Source of the DNA: Terriglobia bacterium
GTDB lineage: Bacteria; Acidobacteriota; Vicinamibacteria; Vicinamibacterales; CAVVIG01
Reading direction: 5' to 3'
Length of the DNA stretch: 64,000 nt
Assembly (NCBI GenBank): GCA_020073005.1
Contig: JAIQFX010000002.1
Span: 1 to 64,000 of the forward strand
Position numbers and translations under genes: made by a program. Shown one piece after another: positions 30,922 to 38,664 of the stretch (positions within the stretch are counted from its first letter, which is position 1; the number at the start of each line of letters is the position of its first letter). The notes below the pieces were generated by a model, which saw nothing but the letters and a program-made list of their open reading frames with translations, did no database searches and had not been told where the DNA came from.

Positions 30922-32168
30922 GATCGACCGATCAGCGTCGGCACCGGCGACACCGACCAGGCGCACGGGATGTTGACGAAGCCCTTGCGCCCCTCGCCGC
31001 GGTTGTAGATCACGGAGGGTCCGTACTCGAGCGAGAAGGACAGCGCCGGCTCCTGCAGATCGAAGATGTCGCTCGAGCTCGAATCCCAGACGCACAGCGC
31101 GAGGTGATAGTCGCCGGCCAGCAGCGTGTCGCCCGGCACCATCACACGCGCGTCGAACTCGCCGGCCTCGGCCGGCACATCCAGCGAGACATCGTCGGTC
31201 CCGCTCGTGAAGACGACCGTGCCGTCGGCGGCGAGGACGCCGATGCCGACGCGGACGCCGGACCGCGCCTCGGGCAGCACGAACCGGATGTGGAAGCCGA
31301 ACGTGTCCGTGTTGAGCGGCCTGGCGACCGGCCGGCCCGCCTGATCGATCAGATAGCTTTCGAGCACCTGCGGTTTCCCGGTGCGGCGCGCCGCCGTGTA
31401 GCCGGCGTGCGAGTGGCCGCCAAGATAGCGCGCGACCATCGGCCGGACCGCGCCCGAGCCGATGAGCTTGCCCCGCTCGAGCAGAATGGCGGACGTGGCG
31501 AGCCGTTGCACGGCCGCCATGTTGTGCGTGACGAACAGCACCGTGCGCCCGCTCTTCGCGACGTCGTCCATCTTGCCGAGGCACTTCTGCTGGAACCGCG
31601 CGTCGCCGACCGACAGCACTTCGTCGACGATGAGAATCTCGGGCTCGAGATGGGCGGCGACCGCGAACGCGAGCCGGACGTACATCCCGCTCGAGTAGTA
31701 CTTCACCGCGGTGTCGATGAACCGGTCCACTTCCGCGAACGCGACGATGTCGTCGAACTTGCGGGCGATCTCGCGGCGCGTCATCCCGAGAATGGCGCCG
31801 TTGAGAAAAATGTTCTCGCGGCCGGTGAGCTCGGGATGGAACCCGGTGCCGACCTCCAGCAAGGATCCGACGCGACCGATGATCCGCGCGCGGCCCCGCG
31901 TGGGCGTCGTAATGCGCGACAGGATCTTGAGCAGCGTCGACTTGCCCGCGCCGTTGCCGCCGATGAGGCCGACGACCTCGCCGCGCGTGATCTCGCACGA
32001 GACGTCGTCGAGCGCCCAGATGTGCGCGCGCTGATCGGGCGGCGTGCGCGTGAACGACGAGCGGACGAAGCTCGCCATCGTGTCGCGCAGCGTGCGGTAC
32101 GGCACGACGGCTTCGCCGATGCTGTATCGCTTGGCGAGATGTTCGACGCGGATGGCGATGTCGGACAC
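30918..32168 (-). CDS. wzt: Polysaccharide ABC exporter ATP-binding subunit (Wzt)
   Basis: A 416-residue protein. Residues 1-250 form the ABC ATPase: Walker A GLIGGNGAGKSTLL, signature YYSSGMYVRLAFAVA, Walker B ILIVDEVLSVGD and switch His in FVTHNMA. The C-terminal 165 residues (from QVLESYLIDQAG) match the Wzt C-terminal carbohydrate-binding domain that recognises the finished or capped chain. It works with the permease encoded next to it to move the lipid-linked polymer across the inner membrane. A 42-base gap filled by a 7-base tandem repeat separates it from the permease gene. Confidence 0.95.
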   Translation of the reverse strand: MSDIAIRVEHLAKRYSIGEAVVPYRTLRDTMASFVRSSFTRTPPDQRAHIWALDDVSCEITRGEVVGLIGGNGAGKSTLLKILSRITTPTRGRARIIGRVGSLLEVGTGFHPELTGRENIFLNGAILGMTRREIARKFDDIVAFAEVDRFIDTAVKYYSSGMYVRLAFAVAAHLEPEILIVDEVLSVGDARFQQKCLGKMDDVAKSGRTVLFVTHNMAAVQRLATSAILLERGKLIGSGAVRPMVARYLGGHSHAGYTAARRTGKPQVLESYLIDQAGRPVARPLNTDTFGFHIRFVLPEARSGVRVGIGVLAADGTVVFTSGTDDVSLDVPAEAGEFDARVMVPGDTLLAGDYHLALCVWDSSSSDIFDLQEPALSFSLEYGPSVIYNRGEGRKGFVNIPCAWSVSPVPTLIGRS

Positions 32169-32171
32169 GGT

Positions 32172-32213
32172 GAGTCGCGAGTCGGGAGTCGGGAGTCGGG
32201 AGTCGGGAGTCTA
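32172..32213. repeat. 7-base tandem repeat between wzm and wzt
   Basis: Six units of GAGTCGG or close variants (GAGTCGC, four GAGTCGG, GAGTCTA) occupy the only sizeable gap in this part of the operon. The last unit runs into the wzm stop codon (TAG, 32211-32213). The unit shares the 9-mer GGGAGTCGG with the arms of the palindromes found further right. Confidence 0.9.
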
Positions 32214-33056
32214 AATAAGGTCGGCGAAGGTGCCTTCGGCGCGGCGGAAGAACATCAGGCCCGTGACGAGCAGCACGGCCACCACCGCCGTCGACGCGAA
32301 GATGATCGGTCCAGGCGCCGGACCGCCGACGAGCGCCCAGCGGAATCCTTCGACGACGCCGGCCATCGGGTTCAGACCGTAGAGCGCGCGCCACTGTGAG
32401 GGCACGAGCGACGCGGGATACGCGACGGGCGTCGCGAACATCCAGAACTGCATGAAGAACGGCACGATGTGGCGGACGTCACGATAGGACACCGTCAGCG
32501 TCGACAGCCACAGCGAGACCGCGAACGCGGTCGCGAGCGCGAGCAGCACGAGCAGCGGCATCCACACGATCGCCGCGCCAGGCACGACGTGGTACCACCA
32601 CAGCAGCGCCACGAGCGTGACCATCGAGATCGCGAAATCGACGAGCGGCGTCACGGCGGCCGCGAGCGGAATCAGCAGCCGCGGAAAGTACACCTTCGAG
32701 ATCAGCTGCTGGCTGCCGACGATCGACAGCGCGCCGCCCGTGACGGCGGTCGCGAAGTACGTCCACGGCACGAGCCCCGCGAACGAAAACAGCGGGTACG
32801 GCAAGCCGTCGGACGGCACGTGCGCGAGCCGCCCGAGGAAGATCGCGAAGATGCCCATCGTCATGACCGGCTGCAGGATCGCCCACGCGGCGCCGAGCAC
32901 GGTCTGCTTGTAGCGCACCTTCACGTCGCGCCACGCGAGGAAGTACAGCAGCTCGCGGTACACCCAGACTTCGCGGAGGTTGAGCCGCCGCAGTCCGCTC
33001 TGCGCCTCGATGTCGACGACGAGGTCCGCCGCGGCGGGATGGACGTCGGCGCTCAT
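32211..33056 (-). CDS. wzm: Polysaccharide ABC exporter permease (Wzm)
   Basis: A 281-residue integral membrane protein of the ABC-2 type. After a soluble N-terminus it has YRELLYFLAWRDVKVRYKQTVLGAAWAILQP, the highly conserved start of Wzm-family permeases. Six hydrophobic helices follow, with FAGLVPWTYFATAV and MFATPVAYPASLVP. It forms the transmembrane channel for the Wzt ATPase. Its stop lies inside a 7-base tandem repeat. ATG 33056 overlaps the asparagine synthetase stop (ATGA). Confidence 0.95.
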   Translation of the reverse strand: MSADVHPAAADLVVDIEAQSGLRRLNLREVWVYRELLYFLAWRDVKVRYKQTVLGAAWAILQPVMTMGIFAIFLGRLAHVPSDGLPYPLFSFAGLVPWTYFATAVTGGALSIVGSQQLISKVYFPRLLIPLAAAVTPLVDFAISMVTLVALLWWYHVVPGAAIVWMPLLVLLALATAFAVSLWLSTLTVSYRDVRHIVPFFMQFWMFATPVAYPASLVPSQWRALYGLNPMAGVVEGFRWALVGGPAPGPIIFASTAVVAVLLVTGLMFFRRAEGTFADLI

Positions 33057-34966
33057 GCGCGCGCTCCGTCGAGGAAGTGGCCGAGGACGGCGAGGCCCCA
33101 GGGCCGCGACCAGTGCACGCGGCCCGACACCCACGCGGTCCACACGCGCGCCGGCGCGTCGGGGGCGATCCACCGGCGGTCGGCGAGCCGCGCCAGTCCG
33201 TCGCGCACGACGGGCGCCAGCTCGCCCCCGATCCACCGTCCGAACGGCAGCGTGAAGCCCTGCTTGGGCCGGCGGACGATCGCGTCGGGCAGCGGGCGCT
33301 CGAGCGTGCTGTATAAGAGCCGCTTGTGCCGCAGCAGCGCCGGACGCCAGCCGAGCTCGGGCCAGACCGCGCCGAGCAATTCGTGGTCGACGAACGGCAC
33401 GCGCACTTCGAGACCGTGCGCCATCGCCATCACGTCGATGTCGCGCAGCAGCTGCGACTCGAGGAACAACCGCGACTCGAGGCGCGCGATCGACGCCGAC
33501 GGCGCTTCCGCGCCGGACGGATCGAGGAGCGCGTGCTCCGCTGCGTCCAGCTCGCCGTGCGCGTCGCGCCACACGCCGGCGTCACGCAGCGCCGGACCGG
33601 CGAGATCGTCGAGCTCCTCGGGAAGAAGAAAGCCGCGCTGCACGCGATAAGAGTCCACGACGGATCCGTCGGCGGCGGCAAAGTGGCGCCACCGGGCCTG
33701 CAGCCGCGGCGGCATGAAGGCGCCGGCAATCGGCGCGACCAGCGGCCAGAGCGGGCCGCACGCGCGCTTGGCGGACATCGCGCGCGGGATCCGCGTGAAG
33801 GACGCGTAGCCGCCGAACATCTCGTCGCCGCCGGTCCCCGAGAGCACAGCCTTGATGCCGGTGGCGGCGACCGCCTTCGCCACGTAGTACGAGTTGACGG
33901 CGTCGATGGTCGGCTGATCCAGCCGCGCCAGAATCTTCGGAAAATCCGCCGCGACGTGCGAGGCGTCGACCCGCAGCTCGTGATGCCGCGCGCCGAAATG
34001 CGTCGCGACCATGCGCGCCGCGTCCGCTTCCGAAGACGCGTCATCGAAGCCGACGGTGAAGGTCTGCAGGTTCGTCGCACCCGCCGACGTCGCGGCCGAG
34101 ACGATGGCGCCCGAGTCGAGGCCGCCGGAGAGGAACACGCCGACGGGCACGTCGGCGACCAGATGCGCGCGCACGCTGTCGCGCACGGCCTCGCCGACGG
34201 CGGCGCGATAGTCGCGCTCGGATGTCCGCGCCCCGGTTGACGCCGATCGATACGCGTCGCGCGCGTCGGCGAAGACGCCGCTGTCGAATGCGCCGTCGCG
34301 CCAGCGCCGCCACGATCCCGGCGCGAGCATCTCGACGCCGCGCTGCCACGTCAGCGGCGGAATGACGCTGCCCCACGACAGAAAGCCGAGGACGCCCGCG
34401 GGCGACGGCTCGCCGTCGAGGAGGCGCGCCGCCTGCAGCGCGGTCAGCTCCGACGCGAACGCGATCTGGCGCGCGCCGGCCGCATCGGGGCCGCCCGATG
34501 CGACATACAGCGGCTTGATGCCGAACCGATCGCGCGCCAGCAGCAGCGAGCGCTCGGCGTCGTCCCAGCAGGCGAGCGCGAACATGCCGCGCACGCGCGC
34601 CAGCGACGGCGCGCCGTCGCGCGCGAGCAGCCGCAGCAGCACTTCCGTGTCGCTCTGCGTGAAGAACCGCTCGCCGCGCGCCTCGAGATCGCGCCGCAGC
34701 TCGCGGTAGTTGTAGACCTCGCCGTTGAACACGATGTGATGGCGGCCGTCAGGCGTCGCCATCGGCTGCGCGCCGTCCGGTCCAGGATCGATGATCGCGA
34801 GACGCCGGTGGACGAGCAGGACGTCGGCCGCTGACATCGATGCCGGCGACCACACGCCCCCGCCGTCCGGCCCGCGATGCGCGAGCGCGTCGGACAGAAG
34901 GCGCGCCACGCCCGTTCGATCGGCGATGGGCCGACCGAGCGAGACGACGCCCGCGATGCCGCACAT
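33053..34966 (-). CDS. asnB: Glutamine-hydrolysing asparagine synthetase
   Basis: A 637-residue canonical class B enzyme. Cys2 follows the start Met (MCGIAGVVSLG), with LAHRGPDGGG and HIVFNGEVYNYRELR completing the glutaminase domain. The ATP-pyrophosphatase domain has VFLSGGLDSGAIV and LSGTGGDEMFGGYASF. It makes asparagine from aspartate, glutamine and ATP; copies in polysaccharide loci may instead amidate uronic acids. Its ATG shares one base with the wza-like stop (TGATG). Compare the second homologue at 10940, where Cys is displaced. Confidence 0.92.
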   Translation of the reverse strand: MCGIAGVVSLGRPIADRTGVARLLSDALAHRGPDGGGVWSPASMSAADVLLVHRRLAIIDPGPDGAQPMATPDGRHHIVFNGEVYNYRELRRDLEARGERFFTQSDTEVLLRLLARDGAPSLARVRGMFALACWDDAERSLLLARDRFGIKPLYVASGGPDAAGARQIAFASELTALQAARLLDGEPSPAGVLGFLSWGSVIPPLTWQRGVEMLAPGSWRRWRDGAFDSGVFADARDAYRSASTGARTSERDYRAAVGEAVRDSVRAHLVADVPVGVFLSGGLDSGAIVSAATSAGATNLQTFTVGFDDASSEADAARMVATHFGARHHELRVDASHVAADFPKILARLDQPTIDAVNSYYVAKAVAATGIKAVLSGTGGDEMFGGYASFTRIPRAMSAKRACGPLWPLVAPIAGAFMPPRLQARWRHFAAADGSVVDSYRVQRGFLLPEELDDLAGPALRDAGVWRDAHGELDAAEHALLDPSGAEAPSASIARLESRLFLESQLLRDIDVMAMAHGLEVRVPFVDHELLGAVWPELGWRPALLRHKRLLYSTLERPLPDAIVRRPKQGFTLPFGRWIGGELAPVVRDGLARLADRRWIAPDAPARVWTAWVSGRVHWSRPWGLAVLGHFLDGARA

Positions 34967-35868
34967 CAGAAGATTTTCGGGGGGACCTTGATGATGTCGT
35001 TCGGCAGGACCTTGTCGTTGAGGCCCAGGCTCACTTCCTCGACCTTGCCGTTCGGCATGATGCGGTCGGCCTTGATCCGCCGGTCCGATCCGCGCTCGTT
35101 GAGCCCGCCGGCGAGCGCGATCGCCTGTTGCACGGTCATCCCCGGCTCCCAGACGAGCGACCCGGAGTTGCGCACGTAGCCCGTGACGATGAACGTCTGC
35201 GCCTTCGGCACATTAATAAGGTCGCCGTCCTGCAGCACGATGTCCCGGCCGGCCGTGCCGAGCTGAAGCTCTTTCAGGTTCACGCGGATGATGTCCACCG
35301 CGTTGCCGGCGGCCGGCGTCCCGTCCGCGTTCTTCTTCTGTCGCGAGACGGAAATCTCGTTGCTCGCCGACGAGGTCGGCGATCCGGCGGCCGCGAGCGC
35401 CTCGACCAGCGTCATCGTGCCGGTCATCGGTACTTTCCCCGGCGAGCGCACTTCACCGCTGACGATCACGCTCTGGCTCTTGTAGCCCTCGACCTCGACG
35501 CGCACCTGCGGGTTGCGGATGTAGCCGGCGGCGAGCATCGTCTTGATGCGTTCCTGGAGCTCGGCGGGGGTGATGCCCGCGGCCGCGACTTTATTGATCA
35601 TCGGGAACGTGATGAAACCGTCAGAATCCACGCGATAGACGTTGGACAGGTCGGGTTCGTCGAACACCGTGATCTTGAGCTGGTCGTTCGCGCCGAGGAG
35701 ATAGCGCGCGCTCTGGTCGAGCTTCGCGGGATCCACCCTGGGCACGTTGGGATCCGCAGGCGGCACGGGCGTCTGCGGGGTCTGGACGGTGGCGGGCGGT
35801 TGAACCGGAGGCGTCTGCGCCGGCGATCCAAGCGCAAGGACGAGGAAGAGCGAAGCAATCAGCGACAT
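34966..35868 (-). CDS. Outer-membrane polysaccharide export protein (OPX, Wza-like)
   Basis: A 300-residue exported protein with an N-terminal signal peptide (MSLIASLFLVLALGSPAQ) and no lipobox Cys. A proline-rich linker is followed by the poly_export domain YLLGANDQLKITVFDEPDLSNVYRVDSDGFITFPMI. Two SLBB-type domains come next (SVIVSGEVRSPGKVPMTGTMTLVEALAAAG and FIVTGYVRNSGSLVWEPGMTVQQAIALAGG). It forms the outer-membrane exit for the polymer. It is the first structural gene, 22 bases after the regulator. No Wzc-type co-polymerase kinase is seen in the window. Confidence 0.93.
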   Translation of the reverse strand: MSLIASLFLVLALGSPAQTPPVQPPATVQTPQTPVPPADPNVPRVDPAKLDQSARYLLGANDQLKITVFDEPDLSNVYRVDSDGFITFPMINKVAAAGITPAELQERIKTMLAAGYIRNPQVRVEVEGYKSQSVIVSGEVRSPGKVPMTGTMTLVEALAAAGSPTSSASNEISVSRQKKNADGTPAAGNAVDIIRVNLKELQLGTAGRDIVLQDGDLINVPKAQTFIVTGYVRNSGSLVWEPGMTVQQAIALAGGLNERGSDRRIKADRIMPNGKVEEVSLGLNDKVLPNDIIKVPPKIF

Positions 35869-35890
35869 ACCAGTCTTTCCTTCACAGATG

Positions 35891-36898
35891 CTACTCGGAG
35901 TTCCGGGTCAGCGGAATCCCCAGTTGCCTGGCTTTTCTGTACAGATTTGGACGCTGAATTCCCAGCGTCTGGGCGGCATCGGTCATCCGCCAGCCGTGGT
36001 GCTGAAGGACGGCCGCGATGTAGTCGTGCTCGAACCGGAGCCGCGCTTCGCGCAGCGTGCCGGAGGGCTCGAACGGCGCCGGCGCGCGGTTGAGTTGCAG
36101 CGTCGGCAATAAATGCTCGATCTGAATCGCCTCTTCGTCGGTGGACGCGGCGGCGCGTTCGACGGTCTCGCGAAGTTCGGCGAGATTTCCGGGCCATGTC
36201 ATCGCGCCCAGCAACGCGAGGGCGGCTTGCGTGAACGTCCGCGGCGGCGTGTCGTGCGCCACGCAGAACTCTTCGAGCAGTCGCTCGGCCAGCGCCGGAA
36301 CGTCTTCGAGCCGCTCGCTGAGCGGCGGCAGCTCGATGCGCGACGCGGACACGCGGCGGTACAAATCGGCGCGGAAGCGGTGCTCGCGGACGTCGGCGTC
36401 GATGCCCGGCGCCGCGCTGGCGACGAATCGGATGGCGAGCGTCGTTAATTCGCCGTCCACGCGCGCCTCGCCGTCACGCGCCAGGCGCGCGAGCCGCGCC
36501 TGCACCGCGGCGGGCAGCTCGGTCACCTCGTCTAGAAACAGCGTCCCGCCGCGCGCGGCTGCGATGCGGCTGTCGGCGGACACCGTCTCGAGATCGGGCG
36601 GCGCGTGGCCGGCCGGATTGCCGAAGAGCGCGTGGTCGACACCGGTCGCGCCGCACGCGACTTTCACGAAGGGCGCAGACGCGCGCGCGCTTCGGCCGTG
36701 GATGTCGCGCGCGAGGCCGTCGGCGTCCGATCCGCGGCGCGCGAGCAGCAGCACGCCGGTGTCGAGCGCGGCGGCGCGTCGGAGGAGTTCCTGCACGCGC
36801 GCGATCACGGCGGACCCTCCAGTGAGTTCGAGAGCGAGGGGGCTGGGCCAGGCGAGGCGCTTGGCGCGCGCGCCGGAGAGCATGACGGGGTCTGGCAT
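35891..36898 (-). CDS. NtrC-like AAA+ regulator lacking Walker A lysine and GAFTGA
   Basis: A 335-residue protein: an AAA+ domain then a Fis-type helix-turn-helix (DAAQTLGIQRPNLYRKARQLG). There is no receiver domain. Walker B is intact (GGTLFLDEVTELP) and an Arg-finger region is visible (FRADLYRRV). The Walker A position reads LLLARRGSDADGLARDIH with no GK. The GAFTGA loop that contacts sigma-54 is replaced by FGNPAGHAPPDL. It therefore probably does not activate sigma-54 RNA polymerase and may act as a DNA-binding repressor or a sigma-70 regulator. ATG 36898 has a GAAGAGAG purine stretch upstream. It leads the polysaccharide operon and likely controls it. Confidence 0.85.
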   Translation of the reverse strand: MPDPVMLSGARAKRLAWPSPLALELTGGSAVIARVQELLRRAAALDTGVLLLARRGSDADGLARDIHGRSARASAPFVKVACGATGVDHALFGNPAGHAPPDLETVSADSRIAAARGGTLFLDEVTELPAAVQARLARLARDGEARVDGELTTLAIRFVASAAPGIDADVREHRFRADLYRRVSASRIELPPLSERLEDVPALAERLLEEFCVAHDTPPRTFTQAALALLGAMTWPGNLAELRETVERAAASTDEEAIQIEHLLPTLQLNRAPAPFEPSGTLREARLRFEHDYIAAVLQHHGWRMTDAAQTLGIQRPNLYRKARQLGIPLTRNSE

Positions 36899-36911
36899 GG
36901 TGACTCTCTTC

Positions 36912-36939
36912 GTTGCTGGTGACTGGTGGCTGGCGCTAC
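36912..36939. repeat. 7-base tandem repeat in the leader of the regulator gene
   Basis: Units GTTGCTG GTGACTG GTGGCTG GCGCTAC, period 7 with drift, lie just upstream of the regulator start. The array near 60510 uses almost the same unit (TGGCTGG/TGACTGG). Confidence 0.7.
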
Positions 36940-37006
36940 CGACTGATACAGCTCCGCCCCGTCGCTTACAGGAAGGGCGCCGATGAGGTCGCCAGCATTG
37001 CCGCCA

Positions 37007-37046
37007 AATTAGCGACAATTAGCGACTTAATATGACTTAATAGACT
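37007..37046. promoter_or_regulatory. Candidate operator: four 10-base direct repeats over the operon promoter
   Basis: Plus-strand units AATTAGCGAC AATTAGCGAC TTAATATGAC TTAATAGACT follow each other with exact 10-base period. Two are perfect copies. They cover the -10 box and the start region of the promoter that fires toward the regulator and polysaccharide genes. One helical turn per unit would place a protein on one face of the DNA. Binding by the adjacent Fis-type regulator is inference. Confidence 0.55.
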
Positions 37047-37057
37047 ACTGGTGTCAA
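37029..37057 (-). promoter_or_regulatory. Sigma-70-type promoter for the regulator/polysaccharide operon
   Basis: On the minus strand TTGACA (37052-37057) is followed after exactly 17 bases by CATATT (37029-37034), an excellent -35/-10 pair in an AT-richer island. It faces the regulator gene whose ATG is at 36898, leaving a leader of about 120 bases. No other intergenic space in the following 36 kb is large enough for an obvious second promoter. Confidence 0.65.
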
Positions 37058-37060
37058 CTG

Positions 37061-37198
37061 AGATACGCCTCAGAAGCCAACCAGATACAGCCGGACGAAC
37101 CCGCTACGACGCGGAATCAGCGCCATAAAGCTTTCTGAATCAATGATTTGTGCGCAGACTCCAGGTCTGGCCGTCCATCCTTACTTATCGGCGGGACG
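37061..37198. other. Remainder of the divergent intergenic region
   Basis: This stretch between the minus-strand promoter and the dam start contains no convincing ORF. A weak GGCGGGA purine stretch precedes the dam ATG. No clear plus-strand -35/-10 pair could be identified and no GATC site was noticed here. Confidence 0.5.
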
Positions 37199-38215
37199 AT
37201 GTGTATCGGTATGGAGGCTCAAACTGTATCGGTGGGGAAACGCGGTGCTCTGAATCGCGCCGGGGAAATCGCCGACAATTACACAATCACACCTGTTCTG
37301 ACGCCCTCGATTCGTCCGCTGCTCAAGTGGGCCGGCGGGAAGCGGCAATTGCTGCCGCACCTGCGCCGCTTCTATCCGCCCGTCTTCAATCGTTATGTCG
37401 AGCCGTTCTTCGGCAGCGGAGCCGTGTTCTTCGATCTCCACAATCAAGGCCGGCTCGAGAATCACGATGTCGTGCTGATGGATTCCAACGCGGATCTCAT
37501 CGGCTGCTACGAGGCCGTGCGCGATCAGCCGCACGACGTCGCCGATGCGCTCGAGCGGCACGCGGCGGCGCACGCGCGCGACGGCCGCGCGCACTATTAC
37601 GCGGTGCGCGACGATCGCTTCAACCCGCTGCGCGACCGTCTTCGGCAGCCGGACGGCCGCATCGCCTACACGGCCGAGCTCGCGGCGATGTTGATTTACC
37701 TGAATCGCACCGGTTTCAACGGCCTGTTCCGGCTGAACGCGAGCGGCGCGTTCAACGTCCCGGCGGGCCGCTACGAGCGCCCGACGATCGCGGATCGGGC
37801 GCGGCTCGCGGGCGTGGCCGAGGCGCTGGCCGGCCCGCAGGTGCAGCTGCGCTTCGGCTCGTTCGAGTCGTCGCTCGACGTCGCGTGCGCCGGCGACTTT
37901 CTCTACTTCGATCCGCCGTACGCCCCGGTGAGCCGCACGGCCAATTTCACCTCGTACACGACGCCGCGGTTCGATCTCGACGACCAGGCGCGGCTGCAGC
38001 GCGTCGTCTGCGCGCTGGCGGCGCGCGGCTGCCACGTGCTGGCGAGCAACTCCACGGCTGACGAAATCGCGGCGCTGTACGAAGGGAGCCCGGATGCGCG
38101 CGCGGCACGCCTGCGCGTGCTGCGCGTGCCGGCGCGGCGCGCGATCAATCGCGACGCGTCACGGCGCGGCGTCGTCGAGGAATTTCTGATTACGAATATC
38201 GAAGCACGGCCCTAA
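37199..38215 (+). CDS. dam: DNA adenine methylase, D12 class (Dam-like)
   Basis: About 338 residues. Motif X/I region: PLLKWAGGKRQLLPHL and VEPFFGSGAVFFDLHN (SAM binding). Motif IV is FLYFDPPYAPVSRTANFTSY, the N6-adenine catalytic DPPY. LIYLNRTGFNGLFRLNASGAFNVPAG is the D12-family middle block. It methylates adenine, classically in GATC, but the site is not proven by sequence. No partner restriction enzyme is visible, so it looks solitary. It is divergent from the polysaccharide regulator, with about 300 bases between. ATG 37199 was chosen; ATG 37211 or an upstream TTG are alternatives. Confidence 0.9.
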   Translation: MCIGMEAQTVSVGKRGALNRAGEIADNYTITPVLTPSIRPLLKWAGGKRQLLPHLRRFYPPVFNRYVEPFFGSGAVFFDLHNQGRLENHDVVLMDSNADLIGCYEAVRDQPHDVADALERHAAAHARDGRAHYYAVRDDRFNPLRDRLRQPDGRIAYTAELAAMLIYLNRTGFNGLFRLNASGAFNVPAGRYERPTIADRARLAGVAEALAGPQVQLRFGSFESSLDVACAGDFLYFDPPYAPVSRTANFTSYTTPRFDLDDQARLQRVVCALAARGCHVLASNSTADEIAALYEGSPDARAARLRVLRVPARRAINRDASRRGVVEEFLITNIEARP

Positions 38216-38499
38216 GCGCCGGCGAGCCAGACGAGCTCGCGGCACTGCGGACAGGCGTACGCCATGCGGAGATCGCCGACGAACGAGACGAAACCGCCCT
38301 CGCCCGGCGCGGCGCACGAGGGACAAATCGCCGACGCCTCGGCCTCGATCGTCGCGACGCGCAGGGAACGGCCGGTCGTCGGGCACGGGATGGCCGCCGG
38401 GCTCGTCTCGTGACGCGAGACGCGCGGCCGGCCGTCGCGTCCGGTGTGCCAGCGGAATAGGCCATGATAGAGATCGGAGCGGTCAGTGGTCTGCGGCAT
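38212..38499 (-). CDS. Small protein with two CxxC zinc-ribbon knuckles
   Basis: A 95-residue protein with CPSCAAPGEGGF and YACPQCRELVW, a four-cysteine zinc-ribbon at residues 59-87. The N-terminal half (SDLYHGLFRWHTGRDGRPRVSRHE) is unidentified. It converges on dam and the two stop regions overlap by four bases. The codon pattern and cysteine spacing make it credible as a real gene. Function unknown. Confidence 0.6.
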   Translation of the reverse strand: MPQTTDRSDLYHGLFRWHTGRDGRPRVSRHETSPAAIPCPTTGRSLRVATIEAEASAICPSCAAPGEGGFVSFVGDLRMAYACPQCRELVWLAGA

Positions 38500-38540
38500 G
38501 CGGCGGCGGATGGTACCATAACGAACCGGACACCATCATG

Positions 38541-38628
38541 CGAAAGTGGCGGAACTGGCAGACGCGCCGGACTTAGGATCCGGTAGCCGTAACGGGCTAT
38601 GGGGGTTCGAGTCCCCCCTTTCGCACCA
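38541..38628 (+). tRNA. tRNA-Leu (anticodon UAG)
   Basis: The acceptor stem GCGAAAG pairs with CTTTCGC before the encoded ACCA. The anticodon loop CTTAGGA is closed by CCGGA/TCCGG and reads TAG (tRNA-Leu for CUA/CUN). A long variable arm (TAGCCGTAACGGGCTA) confirms a class II tRNA, and GGTTCGAGTCC is the T arm. CCA is genomically encoded. Confidence 0.97.
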
Positions 38629-38664
38629 CGCCTCGCCCCCGATCGATCCTGCGAACGTGATCCT

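Noticed and set aside
32172-32213. The GAGTCGG array as a possible CRISPR
   Set aside because: Period is 7 with no spacers and no cas genes nearby.
37199-38215. A complete restriction-modification system at dam
   Set aside because: The neighbouring gene encodes only a 95-residue zinc-ribbon protein; no nuclease motif is present.
38521-38640. tRNA-flanking integrated element or attachment site
   Set aside because: No integrase gene and no repeated tRNA 3' end were found in the window.
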